This document shows positions 24,515-35,005 of a DNA stretch of 44,442 nucleotides, piece by piece. The position numbers were made by a program, and so were the translations under genes. The notes under the pieces were generated by a model. That model did not search any database. It was not told the origin of the DNA and worked only from the letters and a program-made list of their open reading frames with translations. The stretch is from Hyphomicrobiales bacterium. Lineage in GTDB: Bacteria; Pseudomonadota; Alphaproteobacteria; Rhizobiales; Beijerinckiaceae. The DNA lies in contig JAQGKD010000007.1 in the NCBI GenBank assembly GCA_028290285.1, positions 1-44,442 on the forward strand, read 5' to 3'. Within the stretch, counting starts at the first letter, position 1; the number at the start of each line of letters is the position of its first letter.

Positions 24515-26128
24515 ATGAAGCAGACCGGCATTTTCAATCCGTCGTTCAGTGTCGAGGCATTCGGCCTGAAGAACCTCGGCACCGTCGCGTACAACCTCGA
24601 AGCACCAATGCTTTACGAGGAGTCGATCCGCCGCGGTGAAGCGGTCATCGCTCGTGGCGGTGCGCTCAACGCCGAGACGGGAGTTCATACCGGTCGCTCG
24701 CCGAAGGACAAGTTCACCGTTCGCGACGCCAATACCGAAGGCAAGATCTGGTGGGAGAACAACAACTCCATCACGACGGCCCAATTCGACCTGCTGCTCG
24801 GCGACTTCAAGGCCCATGCCGAAGGCAAGGACCTGTTCGTTCAGGACCTGATCGGCGGCGCTGACCCGGCGCTCCGCGTCAAGGCACGCGTCATCTGCGA
24901 ACTCGCCTGGCATTCGCTGTTCATTCGCAACCTGCTGATCCGGCCGACGCGCGAGGAGATTCCCACCTACGTCGCAGACCTGACGATCGTCGATCTGCCC
25001 TCGTTCAAGGCCGATCCCAAGCGCCATGGCTGCCGCTCGGAGACGGTCGTCGCCATCGACTTCACGCGCAAGATCATGCTCATCGGCGGCACCAGCTATG
25101 CCGGCGAGATGAAGAAGTCGGTCTTCACCTATCTCAACTACGTCCTGCCAGCGCAGCACGTCATGCCGATGCATTGCTCGGCCAATGTCGGCGACGCCGG
25201 CGATGTCGCCGTATTCTTCGGCCTTTCGGGCACCGGCAAGACAACGCTCTCGGCCGATCCGAACCGCGTGCTCATCGGCGATGACGAGCATGGCTGGAGC
25301 CGTGACGGCGTGTTCAACTTCGAAGGTGGCTGCTACGCCAAGGCGATCAAGCTGTCGCGCGAAGCCGAGCCGGAGATCTATTCCACAACCGAGCGCTTCG
25401 GCACGGTCATGGAAAACGTCGTGCTCGACGAAATCACGCGCGCGCCTGATTTCGACGACGAGAGCAAGACCGAGAACACCCGCATCGCCTATCCGCTGCA
25501 CTTCATCGCCAATGCGTCCGAGACCGGCCGCGCGGGCCACCCGAAGAACATCGTGATGCTGACCTGCGACGCGTTCGGCGTGCTGCCTCCCATCGCCAAG
25601 CTCGATCCCTCGCAGGCCATGTATCACTTCCTCTCGGGCTATACGGCGAAGGTCGCCGGCACCGAGAAGGGCGTGACGGAGCCGGAAGCCACGTTCTCGA
25701 CCTGCTTCGGGCATCCGTTCCTGCCGCTGCATGCGTCGGAATACGGCAACCTCCTGCGCGAGTTCATGACCAAGCATCATGTCGATTGCTGGCTCCTGAA
25801 CACCGGCTGGACCGGTGGCAAGGAAGGCACGGGACGGCGCATGCCGATCCGCGTGACCCGCCGCCTGCTGAGCGCCGCGCTCGACGGCTCGCTGAACAAG
25901 GTTCAGTTCCGCACGGACCCCTATTTCGGCCTGGCCGTTCCCGTCTCGGTGCCCGGCGTCGAGCCGCACATCCTCGACCCCGTCAAGACATGGGCGTCGA
26001 AGTCGGAATTCGCAGCCACTGCGAAGCACCTTCGCGAGATGTTCCGCAAGAACTTCGTGGCCTTCGAAAGCCATGTCGACGACAAGGTGCGCAAGGCCGC
26101 CCCAACCTCGAAGATCGCCGCTGAATAA
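24515..26128 (+). CDS. pckA: Phosphoenolpyruvate carboxykinase (ATP)
   Basis: A 537-residue enzyme converting oxaloacetate and ATP to phosphoenolpyruvate, the entry to gluconeogenesis. Signatures are [10 protein letters not shown] near residue 60, the kinase P-loop [11 protein letters not shown], the following metal-binding I-G-D-D-E-H-G-W, and L-N-T-G-W-T-G-G near the C-terminus. Together these identify the ATP-dependent rather than the GTP-dependent family. The ATG at 24515 follows GGGAGAAGG; the in-frame ATG at 24452 would add 21 unconserved residues. In rhizobia pckA lies next to chvI/chvG, and its expression is linked to that system. A palindrome and a terminator follow the stop. Confidence 0.97.
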   Translation: MKQTGIFNPSFSVEAFGLKNLGTVAYNLEAPMLYEESIRRGEAVIARGGALNAETGVHTGRSPKDKFTVRDANTEGKIWWENNNSITTAQFDLLLGDFKAHAEGKDLFVQDLIGGADPALRVKARVICELAWHSLFIRNLLIRPTREEIPTYVADLTIVDLPSFKADPKRHGCRSETVVAIDFTRKIMLIGGTSYAGEMKKSVFTYLNYVLPAQHVMPMHCSANVGDAGDVAVFFGLSGTGKTTLSADPNRVLIGDDEHGWSRDGVFNFEGGCYAKAIKLSREAEPEIYSTTERFGTVMENVVLDEITRAPDFDDESKTENTRIAYPLHFIANASETGRAGHPKNIVMLTCDAFGVLPPIAKLDPSQAMYHFLSGYTAKVAGTEKGVTEPEATFSTCFGHPFLPLHASEYGNLLREFMTKHHVDCWLLNTGWTGGKEGTGRRMPIRVTRRLLSAALDGSLNKVQFRTDPYFGLAVPVSVPGVEPHILDPVKTWASKSEFAATAKHLREMFRKNFVAFESHVDDKVRKAAPTSKIAAE

Positions 26129-26134
26129 GCGGAC

Positions 26135-26155
26135 TTTCCCCTATGCATAGGGAAA
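26135..26155. other. A/T-rich palindrome after pckA
   Basis: TTTCCC and GGGAAA flank the self-complementary TATGCATA, with one extra C at 26141. The 20-base near-perfect palindrome lies 6 bases after the pckA stop and directly touches the stem of the terminator at 26155. It could extend the 3' hairpin or be a protein-binding site. Confidence 0.5.
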
Positions 26156-26180
26156 CGGCGGCCATCGGGGCCGCCGTTTT
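26155..26180 (+). terminator. Rho-independent terminator of pckA
   Basis: ACGGCGGCC (26155-26163) pairs with GGCCGCCGT (26169-26177) around a 5-base loop, followed by T residues (26177-26180 and more after CG). It lies 26 bases after the pckA stop. Confidence 0.88.
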
Positions 26181-26220
26181 CGTTTGTGCTCATGATCCAT
26201 TTCAAATGAAATGCGGCCTG

Positions 26221-26340
26221 CTTCTCCCGGTGGGAGAAGCTGTCGGCGCGGCCGACTGATGAGGGGTTACGATCTCTGTCCTGAGATGCGGAAACCCCTC
26301 ATCCGGCCGTTTTACGGCCACCTTCTCCCACTGGGAGAAG
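26221..26340. repeat. Paired 46-nt inverted repeat element (BIME/REP-like)
   Basis: Two 46-base units, 26221-26266 and 26295-26340, lie in opposite orientation 28 bases apart. Each has a CTTCTCCC-NNN-GGGAGAAG hairpin at the outer end and a CCCCTCAT (or ATGAGGGG) inner end. The hairpin core is shared with the element after pgi. It sits between convergent pckA and the antiporter gene. Confidence 0.85.
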
Positions 26341-26423
26341 GGCTGCGCCCGTCCGGAGCGCCGCGTTGCCGTTGGGTTTGCTTCGCTACGCCCGCAAAAG
26401 ACGGCAACCGATGAAGCCCCTGT

Positions 26424-27830
26424 TCATCGTAGAAACAGGATGCTCACCACCACGAACAGCGGCACGAGAATGCCGCCCGACCAGAGCATGTAGCCAAAGA
26501 AGCTCGGCATCTTCACGCCACCGCGCCGGGCAATTGCGTAGACCATGAAGTTCGGCGCGTTCCCGATGTAGGTGTTGGCGCCCATGTAGACGGCGCCGAG
26601 CGAGATCGCCGCCAAGGTGGACGCCATCTCTCCCATGAGGCGATGGGCCTCTCCGCCCGCCAGCTCGAAGAAGACGAGATAGGTCGGTGCGTTGTCGAGG
26701 AAGGACGAGAGCAGGCCCGTCAGCCAGAAATAGGCGATGTTGTTGGGCGCGCCATTCGGCCCAGTCACTAGCGCGACGAGAGGCGCGAAGGCGCCCGAAG
26801 CTCCCGCGTGCAGCATGGCCATGACGGGGATGATGGTGACGAAGATCGCTGCGAAAATCTGTGCGACTTCGATGATTGGGCCCCATTCGAAGCCGTTGTG
26901 CTCGCGCTCCGCCGATTTGGTCAGGACGACCGAGGCGACGCCGACAAGGATCATGGTGGCTTCGCGCAGCAGGTTTTGCAATTCGAGGCGTGTGCCCAGA
27001 ATTTCGACGCCAATGCCCGGCTTCCACGCGCCGCTGATCGCGATAGCGGCGATGGCGACGAAGATAAGACCGAGATTGACGAGCCCTGTCACGTGAAGGG
27101 GCGAGTCCGGCGTCGGGTCGGGCCGCACCACGCCCTCACGGCGGTAGAGCGTCAGATCGACGGCGAAAAAGATCGCCAGCAACACCCCGGAGGCAAACAG
27201 CGTTTCGGGCCAGAGATGCGTCAGCGTCCAGGTGAAATCGACGCCGCGCAGGAAACCCAGGAAGAGCGGCGGGTCGCCGATGGGCGTCAGAGATCCCCCG
27301 ATATTGGCGACAAGGAAAATGAAGAAGATCACGACATGCACGTTGTGGACGCGGTTGTCGTTGGCGCGCAGCAGAGGCCGGATGAACACCATGGCAGCAC
27401 CCGTCGTGCCGATGACGCTCGCCATGAGCGTGGCGACCGCCAGCAGGCCGACGTTCAGCACGGGCGAGCCGTGAAGGTTGCCCCGTAGCACGAGGCCGCC
27501 CGCCGCTGTGAACAGCGCGAAGAGCATAAGGATGAAGGGCACATATTCGGCCGCCGCCGTATGGAACAGCACGTGCGACGTCGGTGCGGCTCCCATGAAG
27601 CCAACGAGCGGCACGATGGTGAGCCCCGCCCAGAGGGCTGCGACCTTGCCGTCATGGTGATGCCAGAATTTCGGTGCCAGCAGCGGCCCGAGCGCGATTG
27701 AAAGGAGCATGCCCGCGAAAGGGACGGCCCAGAGGAGCGACATGCTCGCGCCGTCCAGGCCCTCGGCCGCCAGCGCGGGCGTCGCGAGCATGCAGCCGAG
27801 GGCTGCGAGGGCTGGTATAAAGCTTTTCAT
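26424..27830 (-). CDS. nhaD: NhaD-type sodium:proton antiporter
   Basis: A 468-residue membrane protein with about twelve helices. It begins with a signal-like stretch (M-K-S-F-I-P-A-L-A-A-L-G-C-M-L-A-T-P-A-L-A), followed by a conserved L-S-I-A-L-G-P-L helix. Mid-protein N-I-G-G-S-L-T-P-I-G-D-P-P-L-F-L-G-F and late S-S-F-L-D-N-A-P-T-Y are the re-entrant motifs of the ion-transporter superfamily in NhaD proteins. It should exchange Na+ (or Li+) for H+ across the inner membrane. The ATG at 27830 is used; a TTG two codons upstream is less likely. An 82-base-class repeat lies just upstream in its leader. It shares a strand with polA but is 160 bp downstream of it. Confidence 0.87.
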   Translation of the reverse strand: MKSFIPALAALGCMLATPALAAEGLDGASMSLLWAVPFAGMLLSIALGPLLAPKFWHHHDGKVAALWAGLTIVPLVGFMGAAPTSHVLFHTAAAEYVPFILMLFALFTAAGGLVLRGNLHGSPVLNVGLLAVATLMASVIGTTGAAMVFIRPLLRANDNRVHNVHVVIFFIFLVANIGGSLTPIGDPPLFLGFLRGVDFTWTLTHLWPETLFASGVLLAIFFAVDLTLYRREGVVRPDPTPDSPLHVTGLVNLGLIFVAIAAIAISGAWKPGIGVEILGTRLELQNLLREATMILVGVASVVLTKSAEREHNGFEWGPIIEVAQIFAAIFVTIIPVMAMLHAGASGAFAPLVALVTGPNGAPNNIAYFWLTGLLSSFLDNAPTYLVFFELAGGEAHRLMGEMASTLAAISLGAVYMGANTYIGNAPNFMVYAIARRGGVKMPSFFGYMLWSGGILVPLFVVVSILFLR

Positions 27831-27843
27831 AGTCAAACACTTC

Positions 27844-27923
27844 CGTCATTGCGAGCAAATCGAAGCAATCCATGCAGCCCAGCGGTTTTCTGGATTGTCT
27901 CGTCGCTTTGCTCCTGCAACGAC
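27844..27923. repeat. Inverted-repeat intergenic element, degenerate copy 2
   Basis: This starts CGTCATTGCGAG and contains GAAGCAATCCA and CTGGATTGTCTCGTCGC, matching the element at 19279-19360 with several changes in both arms. It lies between polA and the antiporter gene, directly upstream of the latter's start on the minus strand. Confidence 0.75.
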
Positions 27924-27989
27924 GACGATGCCATGGGCCACTCTGCCAAAGTGTCAGAATGCCCGATGACCGGCCAAGATCAAGGGGTG

Positions 27990-30989
27990 CTAGTGCGCCT
28001 CATCCCAATTATGCGCGGCTTTCGCATCCACCTGCAGGGGAACTGAAAGCTGCACGAGCGGATGGGGCGCGTCCACCATCACGCGGCGCACCACGTCGAT
28101 GGTGGCGGCGACCTCGTCGTCGGGCACTTCGAAGACCAGTTCGTCATGCACCTGCATGAGCATCTTGCCCGACAGGCGCGCCTGCGCCAGCGCATCGTCC
28201 ATGCGCACCATGGCGCGGCGGATGATGTCGGCGGCGGACCCTTGAATCGGCGCGTTGATCGCCGCGCGTTCGTTGAAGGCGCGTTCCGACGGGTTCGACG
28301 CGGTGATGCGCGGATAGTGGCACTTGCGCCCGAAAATGGTGGTCACGAGCCCCGTCTCGCGCGCGGACTTGCGCGTCTGCTCCATGTAGTCGCGAATGCC
28401 CGGGAAGCGTTCGAAATATTGCTTGATGTAGGCGCCAGCCTCCTCGCGCGGGATGCCGAGCTGGTTGGCGAGACCGAAGGCCGAGATGCCGTAGATGATG
28501 CCGAAGTTGATCGCCTTGGCGCGGCGGCGGACGTCGGACGGCATGCCTTCGATCGGCACGCCGAACATTTCCGAGGCCGTCATCGCGTGAATGTCGAGCC
28601 CTTCGGCGAAGGCGCGGCGCAATTGCGGGATGTCCGCGACATGGGCGAGAATGCGCAGTTCGATCTGCGAATAATCCGCCGAGAGGATCTTCTTGCCGGG
28701 CGGTGCGATGAAGGCGGTGCGGATGCGCCGCCCTTCCTCGTTGCGCACGGGGATGTTCTGCAGGTTGGGCTCCGACGACGACAGGCGGCCCGTCGTCGTC
28801 AGCGACATCGCGTAGGAAGTATGAACGCGCTGCGTGTGCGGATTGACGTAGCCCGGCAGCGCATCCGTATAGGTCGATTTCAGCTTGGCGAGCTGGCGCC
28901 AGTCGAGAATGCGCGCCGCCAGATTGTTGCCCTGCTCGGCGAGATCGTCGAGCACGCTAGCGGAGGTGGACCATGCGCCCGTCGCGGTTTTCTTGCCTCC
29001 CGGAAGGCCCATCTTGCCGAAGAGGATGTCACCGAGCTGCTTGGGCGAGCCCAGGTTGAAGCTCTCACCGGCGAGCTCGTGGATCTCGGCTTCGAGCCGC
29101 GCCATCCCTTGCGCGAATTCGCCCGACAAACGCGAAAGGATGCCGCGGTCGATGGAAACGCCCCTGCGCTCCATGCGGGCCAGCACGGGCGATAGCGCGC
29201 GCTCCAGCGATTCGTAGACCTGCGTCATGCCCTCGGCGGGCAGACGTGCCTTGAAGAGACGCCAGAGCCGCAGGGTGACGTCGCAATCCTCGCCGGAATA
29301 TTCGGTGGCGCGGGCGATGGCCACGCGGGCAAAGCCGATGAAAGTCTTGCCGGCACCGGCGACCTCCCCGAACTGGATCGTCTTGTGATTGAGATACTTG
29401 ACCGAGAGTTCGTCCATGCCGTGACCGTTGAGCCCATTGTCGAGCACGTAGGACATCAGCATCGTGTCCTCGATGGCGCGCGTCTCGATGCCGAAGGCGG
29501 CGAAGACCTGCCAGTCGAATTTCATGTTGTGCGCGATCTTCAGCACGCCCGGATCTTCAAGCAGCGGACGCAGGCGCTCGACGACCTCGATACAGGGCAA
29601 TTGCCCCGCCAGCAGGTCGTTGCCGCCGAACAGGTCTCCAGAGCCTTCGCCGCGATGGCCGATGGGGATGTAGCAGGCGCGGCCGGGCGCCGTCGCCATG
29701 GACACGCCGATCAGGTCGCACTGCATGGAATCGAGAGAGGAGGTCTCGGTATCGATGGCGAAGACGCCGGTTTCATAGGCCTCGGTGATCCAGGCTTCGA
29801 GCCGCTCGATACTCTGCACGGTCTCGTAGTCCCGCGTGATTTCGGTCTTGGCCGCCTCGGCGAGGCGATGGGCGACGAGCGCCGAGGGCGAGTGGGCGGA
29901 GGGCTCGCCGGGCTTTCCAGGCAGCGCGATGGCTTCAACGGGCTTTTCGGGTTCGGGGGGGCGCTCGACCGACTCGCCGTTACGGCCGCGCCAGCCGCCG
30001 GGGCCGACAAGGTCCGCGTCTGGCTCGATCTCGGCCGCGTCCACCTCGTAGACCTCGGCGGCACGCTTCGTGATGGTGGTGAATTCCATCGCCTTGAGGA
30101 AAGCGACCAGCGCCCTGCCCTCGGGCTGGTGAAGCCGGAGGTCGTCGAGCGGCGTCAGCACATCGACGTCGTCGCACAGATGCACGAGCTGTTTCGACAC
30201 GCGGATGAGCGCCACGCTTTCAGGATCGGTCAGGGTCTCGCGGCGCTTGGGCTGCTTGATCTCGCCGGCGCGGGCAAGCAGGCTGTCGAGATCGCCGAAT
30301 TCGTTGATGAGCTGGGCGGCGGTCTTGATGCCGATGCCCCGCGCGCCCGGCACGTTGTCGGTGGAATCGCCGGCCAGCGCCTGCACGTCCACGACCTTGC
30401 CGGGCGGCACGCCGAAATATTCGAACACCTCGGCCTCGCCGATGCGCCGCTCCTCGCGCGCGCCCGCATTGCCTTTTTGGCCGGACGCGGGATCGAACAT
30501 GGCGACGCCCGGCTGGATCAGCTGCATCAGGTCCTTGTCGGCGGAGACGATCAGCACGTCCGCCCCGCGCTCGCGCGCCTGCCTGGCATAGGTGGCGATA
30601 AGATCGTCGGCCTCGTAGCGGTCCTGCTCGACGGGCAGCAGGCCGAAGGCGCGCACGGCGCAGCGCATCAGCGGAAACTGCGGGATCAGATCTTCGGGCG
30701 GCTCGGATCGGTTGGCCTTGTAGGCGGGGTAGAGCTCCTTGCGGAAGGAGTTTTCGGACTTGTCGAAGATGATGGCCAGATGCGTCGGCTTGATGCCCGC
30801 CGCGCCCTCGCGGATGAACTGGAACATCTTGGTGCAGAACAGGCGAACAGCTCCCGTCGGCAGGCGGTCAGTCCGGTAATTGAACTTGCCGGGCTGGTTC
30901 ATCGACTGGAAATAGGCGCGAAACACGAAATTGGACGCGTCGATGAGGAAGACGTGATCGCCGGGGCCGATGGGGCGGTGCTCTGCCAT
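27990..30989 (-). CDS. polA: DNA polymerase I
   Basis: A 999-residue replication and repair polymerase with all three domains. The 5'-nuclease occupies about residues 10-300 (F-L-I-D-A-S-N-F near the start, then D-R-Y-E-A-D-D-L-I-A-T and G-D-S-T-D-N-V-P-G-A-R-G-I-G). The 3'-exonuclease spans about 390-570 and is apparently active, since it keeps D-T-E-T in F-A-I-D-T-E-T-S-S and Y-S-G-E-D-C-D. The polymerase has D-Y-S-Q-I-E-L-R-I-L-A, R-R-x-A-K-A-I-N-F-G-I-I-Y-G and V-H-D-E-L-V-F-E. The ATG at 30989 (M-A-E-H-R-P) is chosen; the open frame runs 20 codons further without conserved sequence. It lies downstream of trxA, after a terminator. Confidence 0.96.
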   Translation of the reverse strand: MAEHRPIGPGDHVFLIDASNFVFRAYFQSMNQPGKFNYRTDRLPTGAVRLFCTKMFQFIREGAAGIKPTHLAIIFDKSENSFRKELYPAYKANRSEPPEDLIPQFPLMRCAVRAFGLLPVEQDRYEADDLIATYARQARERGADVLIVSADKDLMQLIQPGVAMFDPASGQKGNAGAREERRIGEAEVFEYFGVPPGKVVDVQALAGDSTDNVPGARGIGIKTAAQLINEFGDLDSLLARAGEIKQPKRRETLTDPESVALIRVSKQLVHLCDDVDVLTPLDDLRLHQPEGRALVAFLKAMEFTTITKRAAEVYEVDAAEIEPDADLVGPGGWRGRNGESVERPPEPEKPVEAIALPGKPGEPSAHSPSALVAHRLAEAAKTEITRDYETVQSIERLEAWITEAYETGVFAIDTETSSLDSMQCDLIGVSMATAPGRACYIPIGHRGEGSGDLFGGNDLLAGQLPCIEVVERLRPLLEDPGVLKIAHNMKFDWQVFAAFGIETRAIEDTMLMSYVLDNGLNGHGMDELSVKYLNHKTIQFGEVAGAGKTFIGFARVAIARATEYSGEDCDVTLRLWRLFKARLPAEGMTQVYESLERALSPVLARMERRGVSIDRGILSRLSGEFAQGMARLEAEIHELAGESFNLGSPKQLGDILFGKMGLPGGKKTATGAWSTSASVLDDLAEQGNNLAARILDWRQLAKLKSTYTDALPGYVNPHTQRVHTSYAMSLTTTGRLSSSEPNLQNIPVRNEEGRRIRTAFIAPPGKKILSADYSQIELRILAHVADIPQLRRAFAEGLDIHAMTASEMFGVPIEGMPSDVRRRAKAINFGIIYGISAFGLANQLGIPREEAGAYIKQYFERFPGIRDYMEQTRKSARETGLVTTIFGRKCHYPRITASNPSERAFNERAAINAPIQGSAADIIRRAMVRMDDALAQARLSGKMLMQVHDELVFEVPDDEVAATIDVVRRVMVDAPHPLVQLSVPLQVDAKAAHNWDEAH

Positions 30990-31065
30990 GGGTGCGCTTC
31001 TACTCAGGTTGATCTTCACTGGCGACCATAACGGCCGGGCCGCATCCACGCGAGGGCGGGATACG

Positions 31066-31089
31066 AAAAAGGGCCGCTCGCGCGGCCCC
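31066..31089 (-). terminator. Rho-independent terminator of trxA
   Basis: Read on the minus strand, GGGCCGC (31088-31082) and GCGGCCC (31077-31071) close a 4-base loop and run straight into five T residues (31070-31066). It lies 24 bases after the trxA stop and separates trxA from polA. Confidence 0.9.
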
Positions 31090-31112
31090 TTCGGTGTGGA
31101 ATGAAGGCGCAG

Positions 31113-31430
31113 TCAGATAGAGGCCGCGATCCACTTGCTCAGCTCGCCCTTGGGCGCTGCGCCGACCTTCTGGGCGGCGAGCTTGCCGTCCTTGAAGATC
31201 ATCAGCGTGGGGATGGAGCGGATGCCCAGCTTGCCGGCGACACCGGGGTTTTCATCGACATTCAGCTTGGTGATCTTCACCTTGCCATCCATCTCCTTGG
31301 CGATCTCTTCGAGAGCGGGGGCAATCATGCGGCAGGGTCCGCACCATTCGGCCCAGAAATCGACCACGACGGGCTGCGTGGACTGAAGCACCTCGGCTTC
31401 GAAATTCGCGTCGGTCGCTTTCACGGTCAT
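31113..31430 (-). CDS. trxA: Thioredoxin 1
   Basis: A 105-residue cytoplasmic thiol-disulfide reductant with the active site W-C30-G-P-C33 after V-V-D-F-W-A-E, the cis-Pro loop S-I-P-T-L and the conserved C-terminal G-A-A-P-K-G-E-L helix. The ATG at 31430 follows AGAGG; the longer open frame upstream (from 31511) encodes unconserved, Arg-rich residues and was rejected. It lies 95 bp downstream of addA on the same strand, the order found across alphaproteobacteria. A strong terminator follows. Confidence 0.97.
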   Translation of the reverse strand: MTVKATDANFEAEVLQSTQPVVVDFWAEWCGPCRMIAPALEEIAKEMDGKVKITKLNVDENPGVAGKLGIRSIPTLMIFKDGKLAAQKVGAAPKGELSKWIAASI

Positions 31431-31525
31431 GGTCTGCCTCTTGGAACGGGGTGCGCGGGCGATTCCCGCCGGTCGTGGCCCGAACCTAGGAACGCGCCCT
31501 CCCCGCGTCAAGAAGCGCGGGTCGC

Positions 31526-34500
31526 TCAGGTCGCCGCGGCCAAGGCATCCAGCGCGGCGTCGAGCGCCGCCGGGGAGATTTCCACGATCATGGGCCCTTC
31601 CGTCCAGACGAGGAAAACGCGCACGGCACGGCCGGGATAGAGCGGCGCGACCGCCCCACGGTAGAGCGCGAGCTGGGCGAGATAGGCCGTGGGCGTCGCG
31701 TCCGCCCCGCGCGGACGCCCGGTCTTGAAGTCCGCGATCAACACTTCGCTCGCCGTTTCGGCCAGCCTGTCGATCTGGCCGGAAATCTCGACCTCGCGGC
31801 CATCGCCCAGCCGCAGGCGACCGGCAAGCCCGATTTCTGCACGGGAACGCGGGCCGAAGAGATCGGCCAAAGCGGGATCGGCCAGCACGTCGAGCGCTTG
31901 CCTGACGAGCTGGGTGCGGCGCGCCTCATCCAGATGGCGGGCGCGGGCCTGCATGAAACGCAGCGCGGCGGCTTGGCGCGCGTCGGGCTCGATCGCAGGC
32001 AGATGCTGGAGGAGCGCATGAACGAGACGGCCCGCCTCGGCCGCATCGGGGCTGGGCGCCACCCCCTCGCGCGGCTCAGGCTCGATGCGGTCGGCGGCGG
32101 CGAGCGCTGTCGAGGGCGTGATGGGGCGCGTGGGCACCTGTTCGCGCGGCGCGGGCGTGTCGATCCAGGCGGGGAGCGGATCTTCGAGGGGCAATTCCTC
32201 CATGGCGCCGAGCGCCGCCAGTACGGGCATTTCGCTCGTCACCGTGCGCAGGATGGCCTCCTCGGGGTTCCAGCGCGCGGGAGCCTTTTGCAGAGTGTCC
32301 GCAAGCGCAGTCTGCAACATATGATACCAGGTGCCGTCCTGCAGCTTGCGCGCGCCGACGAAGCCCGCGAGGTAGAGGCGTTCTTCGGCGCGCGTCATCG
32401 CGACATAGAGCAATCGGCGATATTCTTCGCGCGCTTCGCGGCGCGCCGTTTCGCGGGCGGTCGCGAGTTCCTTTGGTTCGCTCTTCATGCCAGTCGACCA
32501 GGCGATGAGCGAGCCGAACTGGCCCGCAGGCAACTTGAAGAGTTTCGGGTCGTGCTGGGCGGCGGGCAGGCCGCAGGTGTCGGCCAAAAAGACGATCTTG
32601 GCCTCGAGTCCCTTGGAGGCATGAACCGTCATCACGCGCACCGCGCTGCCGGCGGCTTCCATGTCGCGCTTGATCGATAGTCCCGCGGATTCGAGCGCGG
32701 CGAGGAAGCTCACCAGCGAGGGCGCCTCGCGCGTTTCATGTTCCAGTGCGAGGCGAAGGAACTCGTCGACGGCGTCTCCCGCCTCGGGGCCGAGCCGCGC
32801 GAGCATGTCATGGCGGCCACGCTCCGCGCCGAGAATATGCGCATAGAAGAAGAACGGCGTCAGCCGTGCCGCCGCCTCGCGCCAGCGGGTCAGCCTGGCG
32901 AACGCCGCGATATGGCGGGGATCTTTTGCCTCGGCCAGCGCAGCCGCCAGCGAACCGCTGCGGCCGGGGGCAAGTGCCAGCAGATCGTCGTCGTCGAGCC
33001 CGACGAGCGGGCATTTCAGCACGGTCGCGAGATTGAGATCGTCGGCGGGGAGCAGCGCCGCGCGGCCGACCGCGATGAGATCCATGACCGCGATATGGGC
33101 GGCGAGTTCGAGCCTGTCGGCGCCAGCTACCGGAACGCGCGCTTCCTTCAACGCGCGGATGACGGCCTCGAAGAAAGGACCACGGCTGCGCACGAGAATC
33201 ATCACGTCGCCGGGCTCGATGCGGCGGCGTCCGCCCTCGGCATCCTCGACGCTATCGCGCGCATCGGGCGCGAGCCATGCGGAGATTTCCTGCGCGATGC
33301 GCCTGGCGACGAGGACGGGCGGATCGCATTCCTCCATCACATCGAGCGGCAGCTTCCAGTCGCGCGGCTCGCTGCGGGGATCGGGCTCGACGAGCGGCCA
33401 GAGTTCGACGAGGCCGGGAAGGTTCTCCTTCCACGCCTGGTGCACCGGATACGACCCATCGGACGAAAGCCCTTCGAAATGCGCTTTAATCGAGAACACC
33501 TTGTCGACGATGCGCAGCAGGCCGCCGCTCGCGCGAAACGAGCGCTTCAGCTCGATGGCCGCGAAAGTCTGCCCCGCCTGATCGACCCGGCGCTGGAAGT
33601 GGCCGCGCATTTCGTCGAACTCACGCGGCTGCGCGCCCTGGAAGGAGAAGATCGACTGCTTCTCGTCGCCCACCGCGAAGAAGGTGCGCAGGACGTTGCG
33701 CTGTCCTTCGCCGGCCGTGAAATCCTCCGCGATCTTCTTGAGGATCTCCCATTGTTCGGGAGACGTGTCCTGCGCTTCGTCGACAAGGATGTGATCGATG
33801 CCGCGATCGAGTTTGTGCAGCACCCACCCCGCGTCGGAACGCTCCAGCAGCTTCGCGGTCTGCGTAATCAGATCGCTGAAGTCGAGCAGGCCGCGCGCTT
33901 CCTTCTCGTCGCGATAGGCGCTGAGAATCTCGCGCACGATCGCCAGAAGCGCGATGGTGCGCGCCACGACCAGCGCACCCTTGCGGCGTTCGCGCAGCTC
34001 GCAGATGCGGTCGCGCTCGGCGACGAGGCTCGCGAGGACGGCGGGGTAAGGCGTCGATATTTTCTTGGAAACGATGCCTTGCGTGCCCGCGCCGCGCGGC
34101 TTGCCTTCCTGCGTGACGAAAACCGCCTCGTAGATTTCGCGGCGCAAAACCTCTTCGCCAGCGGCATGGGCGGCAAGAAGGGCCTTCGCCAGCTTTCCGT
34201 CGTTGGGGCCACCTTCCGCGATGGTCGCCGCCAGCCCCGGCCATTCGCGCAGCGGAACGCCACCTTCCAGAATCGCACGGTTCAGGCTTTCCACGCTGTC
34301 ACCGGCGGCGAGCCCGAAGTGCGCCCCGAGAAGGGCCGCATAGGCGCCGGGTTCCTCCCGATCGAGCCGTTGCGAACGGGCGATCAGATCCTGCCTGGCG
34401 AGCGCTTCGTCGATCAATGTGTCGAAGGTGGACGCGCCGGTCTCGGCCGCGAGCAGGCGGAGCGCCTTGCCCAGCGGTCCATGCTCGTCGTGGATCGCGC

Positions 34501-35005
34501 GCTCCAGCGTGTCGCGCCGCGCGGTGCCCAGAAGTTCGGCGCGGGCCATGTCCTCGATTACTTCGAACCGCGCGGCGACGTTGGCTTCGAAGGGGAAGAG
34601 ATGCAGCAGCTTTTCGCAGAAGGCGTGAATGGTCTGGATCTTCAGTCCACCCGGTGTCTCGACCGTGCGTGCGAACAGGCGGCGCGCGAAGACGAGGCTC
34701 GTGGGATCGGTTTTGTCGGCGCCCGTGGCCCTGATCGCGGCGGCCAGGCTCTTGTCGTCGAGCGTCGTCCATTTCGACAGGATGCCGAAGACGCGCATCG
34801 ACATGTTGGCCGCAGCAGCCTTGGTGAAGGTGAGGCAGAGAATGCGGGCGGGCGGCACGCCCCCCAGCAGCAGGCGCACGACGCGCTGGGCCAGCACATG
34901 CGTCTTGCCGGAACCCGCGTTGGCCGAGACCCACGCGGAGACGGCGGGGTCCGAGGCCCGTGTTTGAAGCGCGCTCGTGTCTGCGGGGATTGGGCGACGG
35001 CTCAT
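31526..35005 (-). CDS. addA: AddA, helicase-nuclease of double-strand-break repair
   Basis: A 1159-residue UvrD-family helicase with a C-terminal nuclease. Walker A is at [10 protein letters not shown] near residue 28, Walker B at [15 protein letters not shown] near 405. Motif IV-VI segments include [11 protein letters not shown] and [13 protein letters not shown]. The RecB-type nuclease site is [11 protein letters not shown] near 1100. With AddB it resects broken ends and loads RecA. Its ATG at 35005 overlaps the addB stop as ATGA. The nuclease Asp and Lys are present, so both halves look active. Confidence 0.95.
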   Translation of the reverse strand: MSRRPIPADTSALQTRASDPAVSAWVSANAGSGKTHVLAQRVVRLLLGGVPPARILCLTFTKAAAANMSMRVFGILSKWTTLDDKSLAAAIRATGADKTDPTSLVFARRLFARTVETPGGLKIQTIHAFCEKLLHLFPFEANVAARFEVIEDMARAELLGTARRDTLERAIHDEHGPLGKALRLLAAETGASTFDTLIDEALARQDLIARSQRLDREEPGAYAALLGAHFGLAAGDSVESLNRAILEGGVPLREWPGLAATIAEGGPNDGKLAKALLAAHAAGEEVLRREIYEAVFVTQEGKPRGAGTQGIVSKKISTPYPAVLASLVAERDRICELRERRKGALVVARTIALLAIVREILSAYRDEKEARGLLDFSDLITQTAKLLERSDAGWVLHKLDRGIDHILVDEAQDTSPEQWEILKKIAEDFTAGEGQRNVLRTFFAVGDEKQSIFSFQGAQPREFDEMRGHFQRRVDQAGQTFAAIELKRSFRASGGLLRIVDKVFSIKAHFEGLSSDGSYPVHQAWKENLPGLVELWPLVEPDPRSEPRDWKLPLDVMEECDPPVLVARRIAQEISAWLAPDARDSVEDAEGGRRRIEPGDVMILVRSRGPFFEAVIRALKEARVPVAGADRLELAAHIAVMDLIAVGRAALLPADDLNLATVLKCPLVGLDDDDLLALAPGRSGSLAAALAEAKDPRHIAAFARLTRWREAAARLTPFFFYAHILGAERGRHDMLARLGPEAGDAVDEFLRLALEHETREAPSLVSFLAALESAGLSIKRDMEAAGSAVRVMTVHASKGLEAKIVFLADTCGLPAAQHDPKLFKLPAGQFGSLIAWSTGMKSEPKELATARETARREAREEYRRLLYVAMTRAEERLYLAGFVGARKLQDGTWYHMLQTALADTLQKAPARWNPEEAILRTVTSEMPVLAALGAMEELPLEDPLPAWIDTPAPREQVPTRPITPSTALAAADRIEPEPREGVAPSPDAAEAGRLVHALLQHLPAIEPDARQAAALRFMQARARHLDEARRTQLVRQALDVLADPALADLFGPRSRAEIGLAGRLRLGDGREVEISGQIDRLAETASEVLIADFKTGRPRGADATPTAYLAQLALYRGAVAPLYPGRAVRVFLVWTEGPMIVEISPAALDAALDALAAAT

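Noticed and set aside
29385..31031. A 548-aa plus-strand ORF opposite polA
   Set aside because: It overlaps the nuclease domains of DNA polymerase I, which are fully conserved on the other strand.
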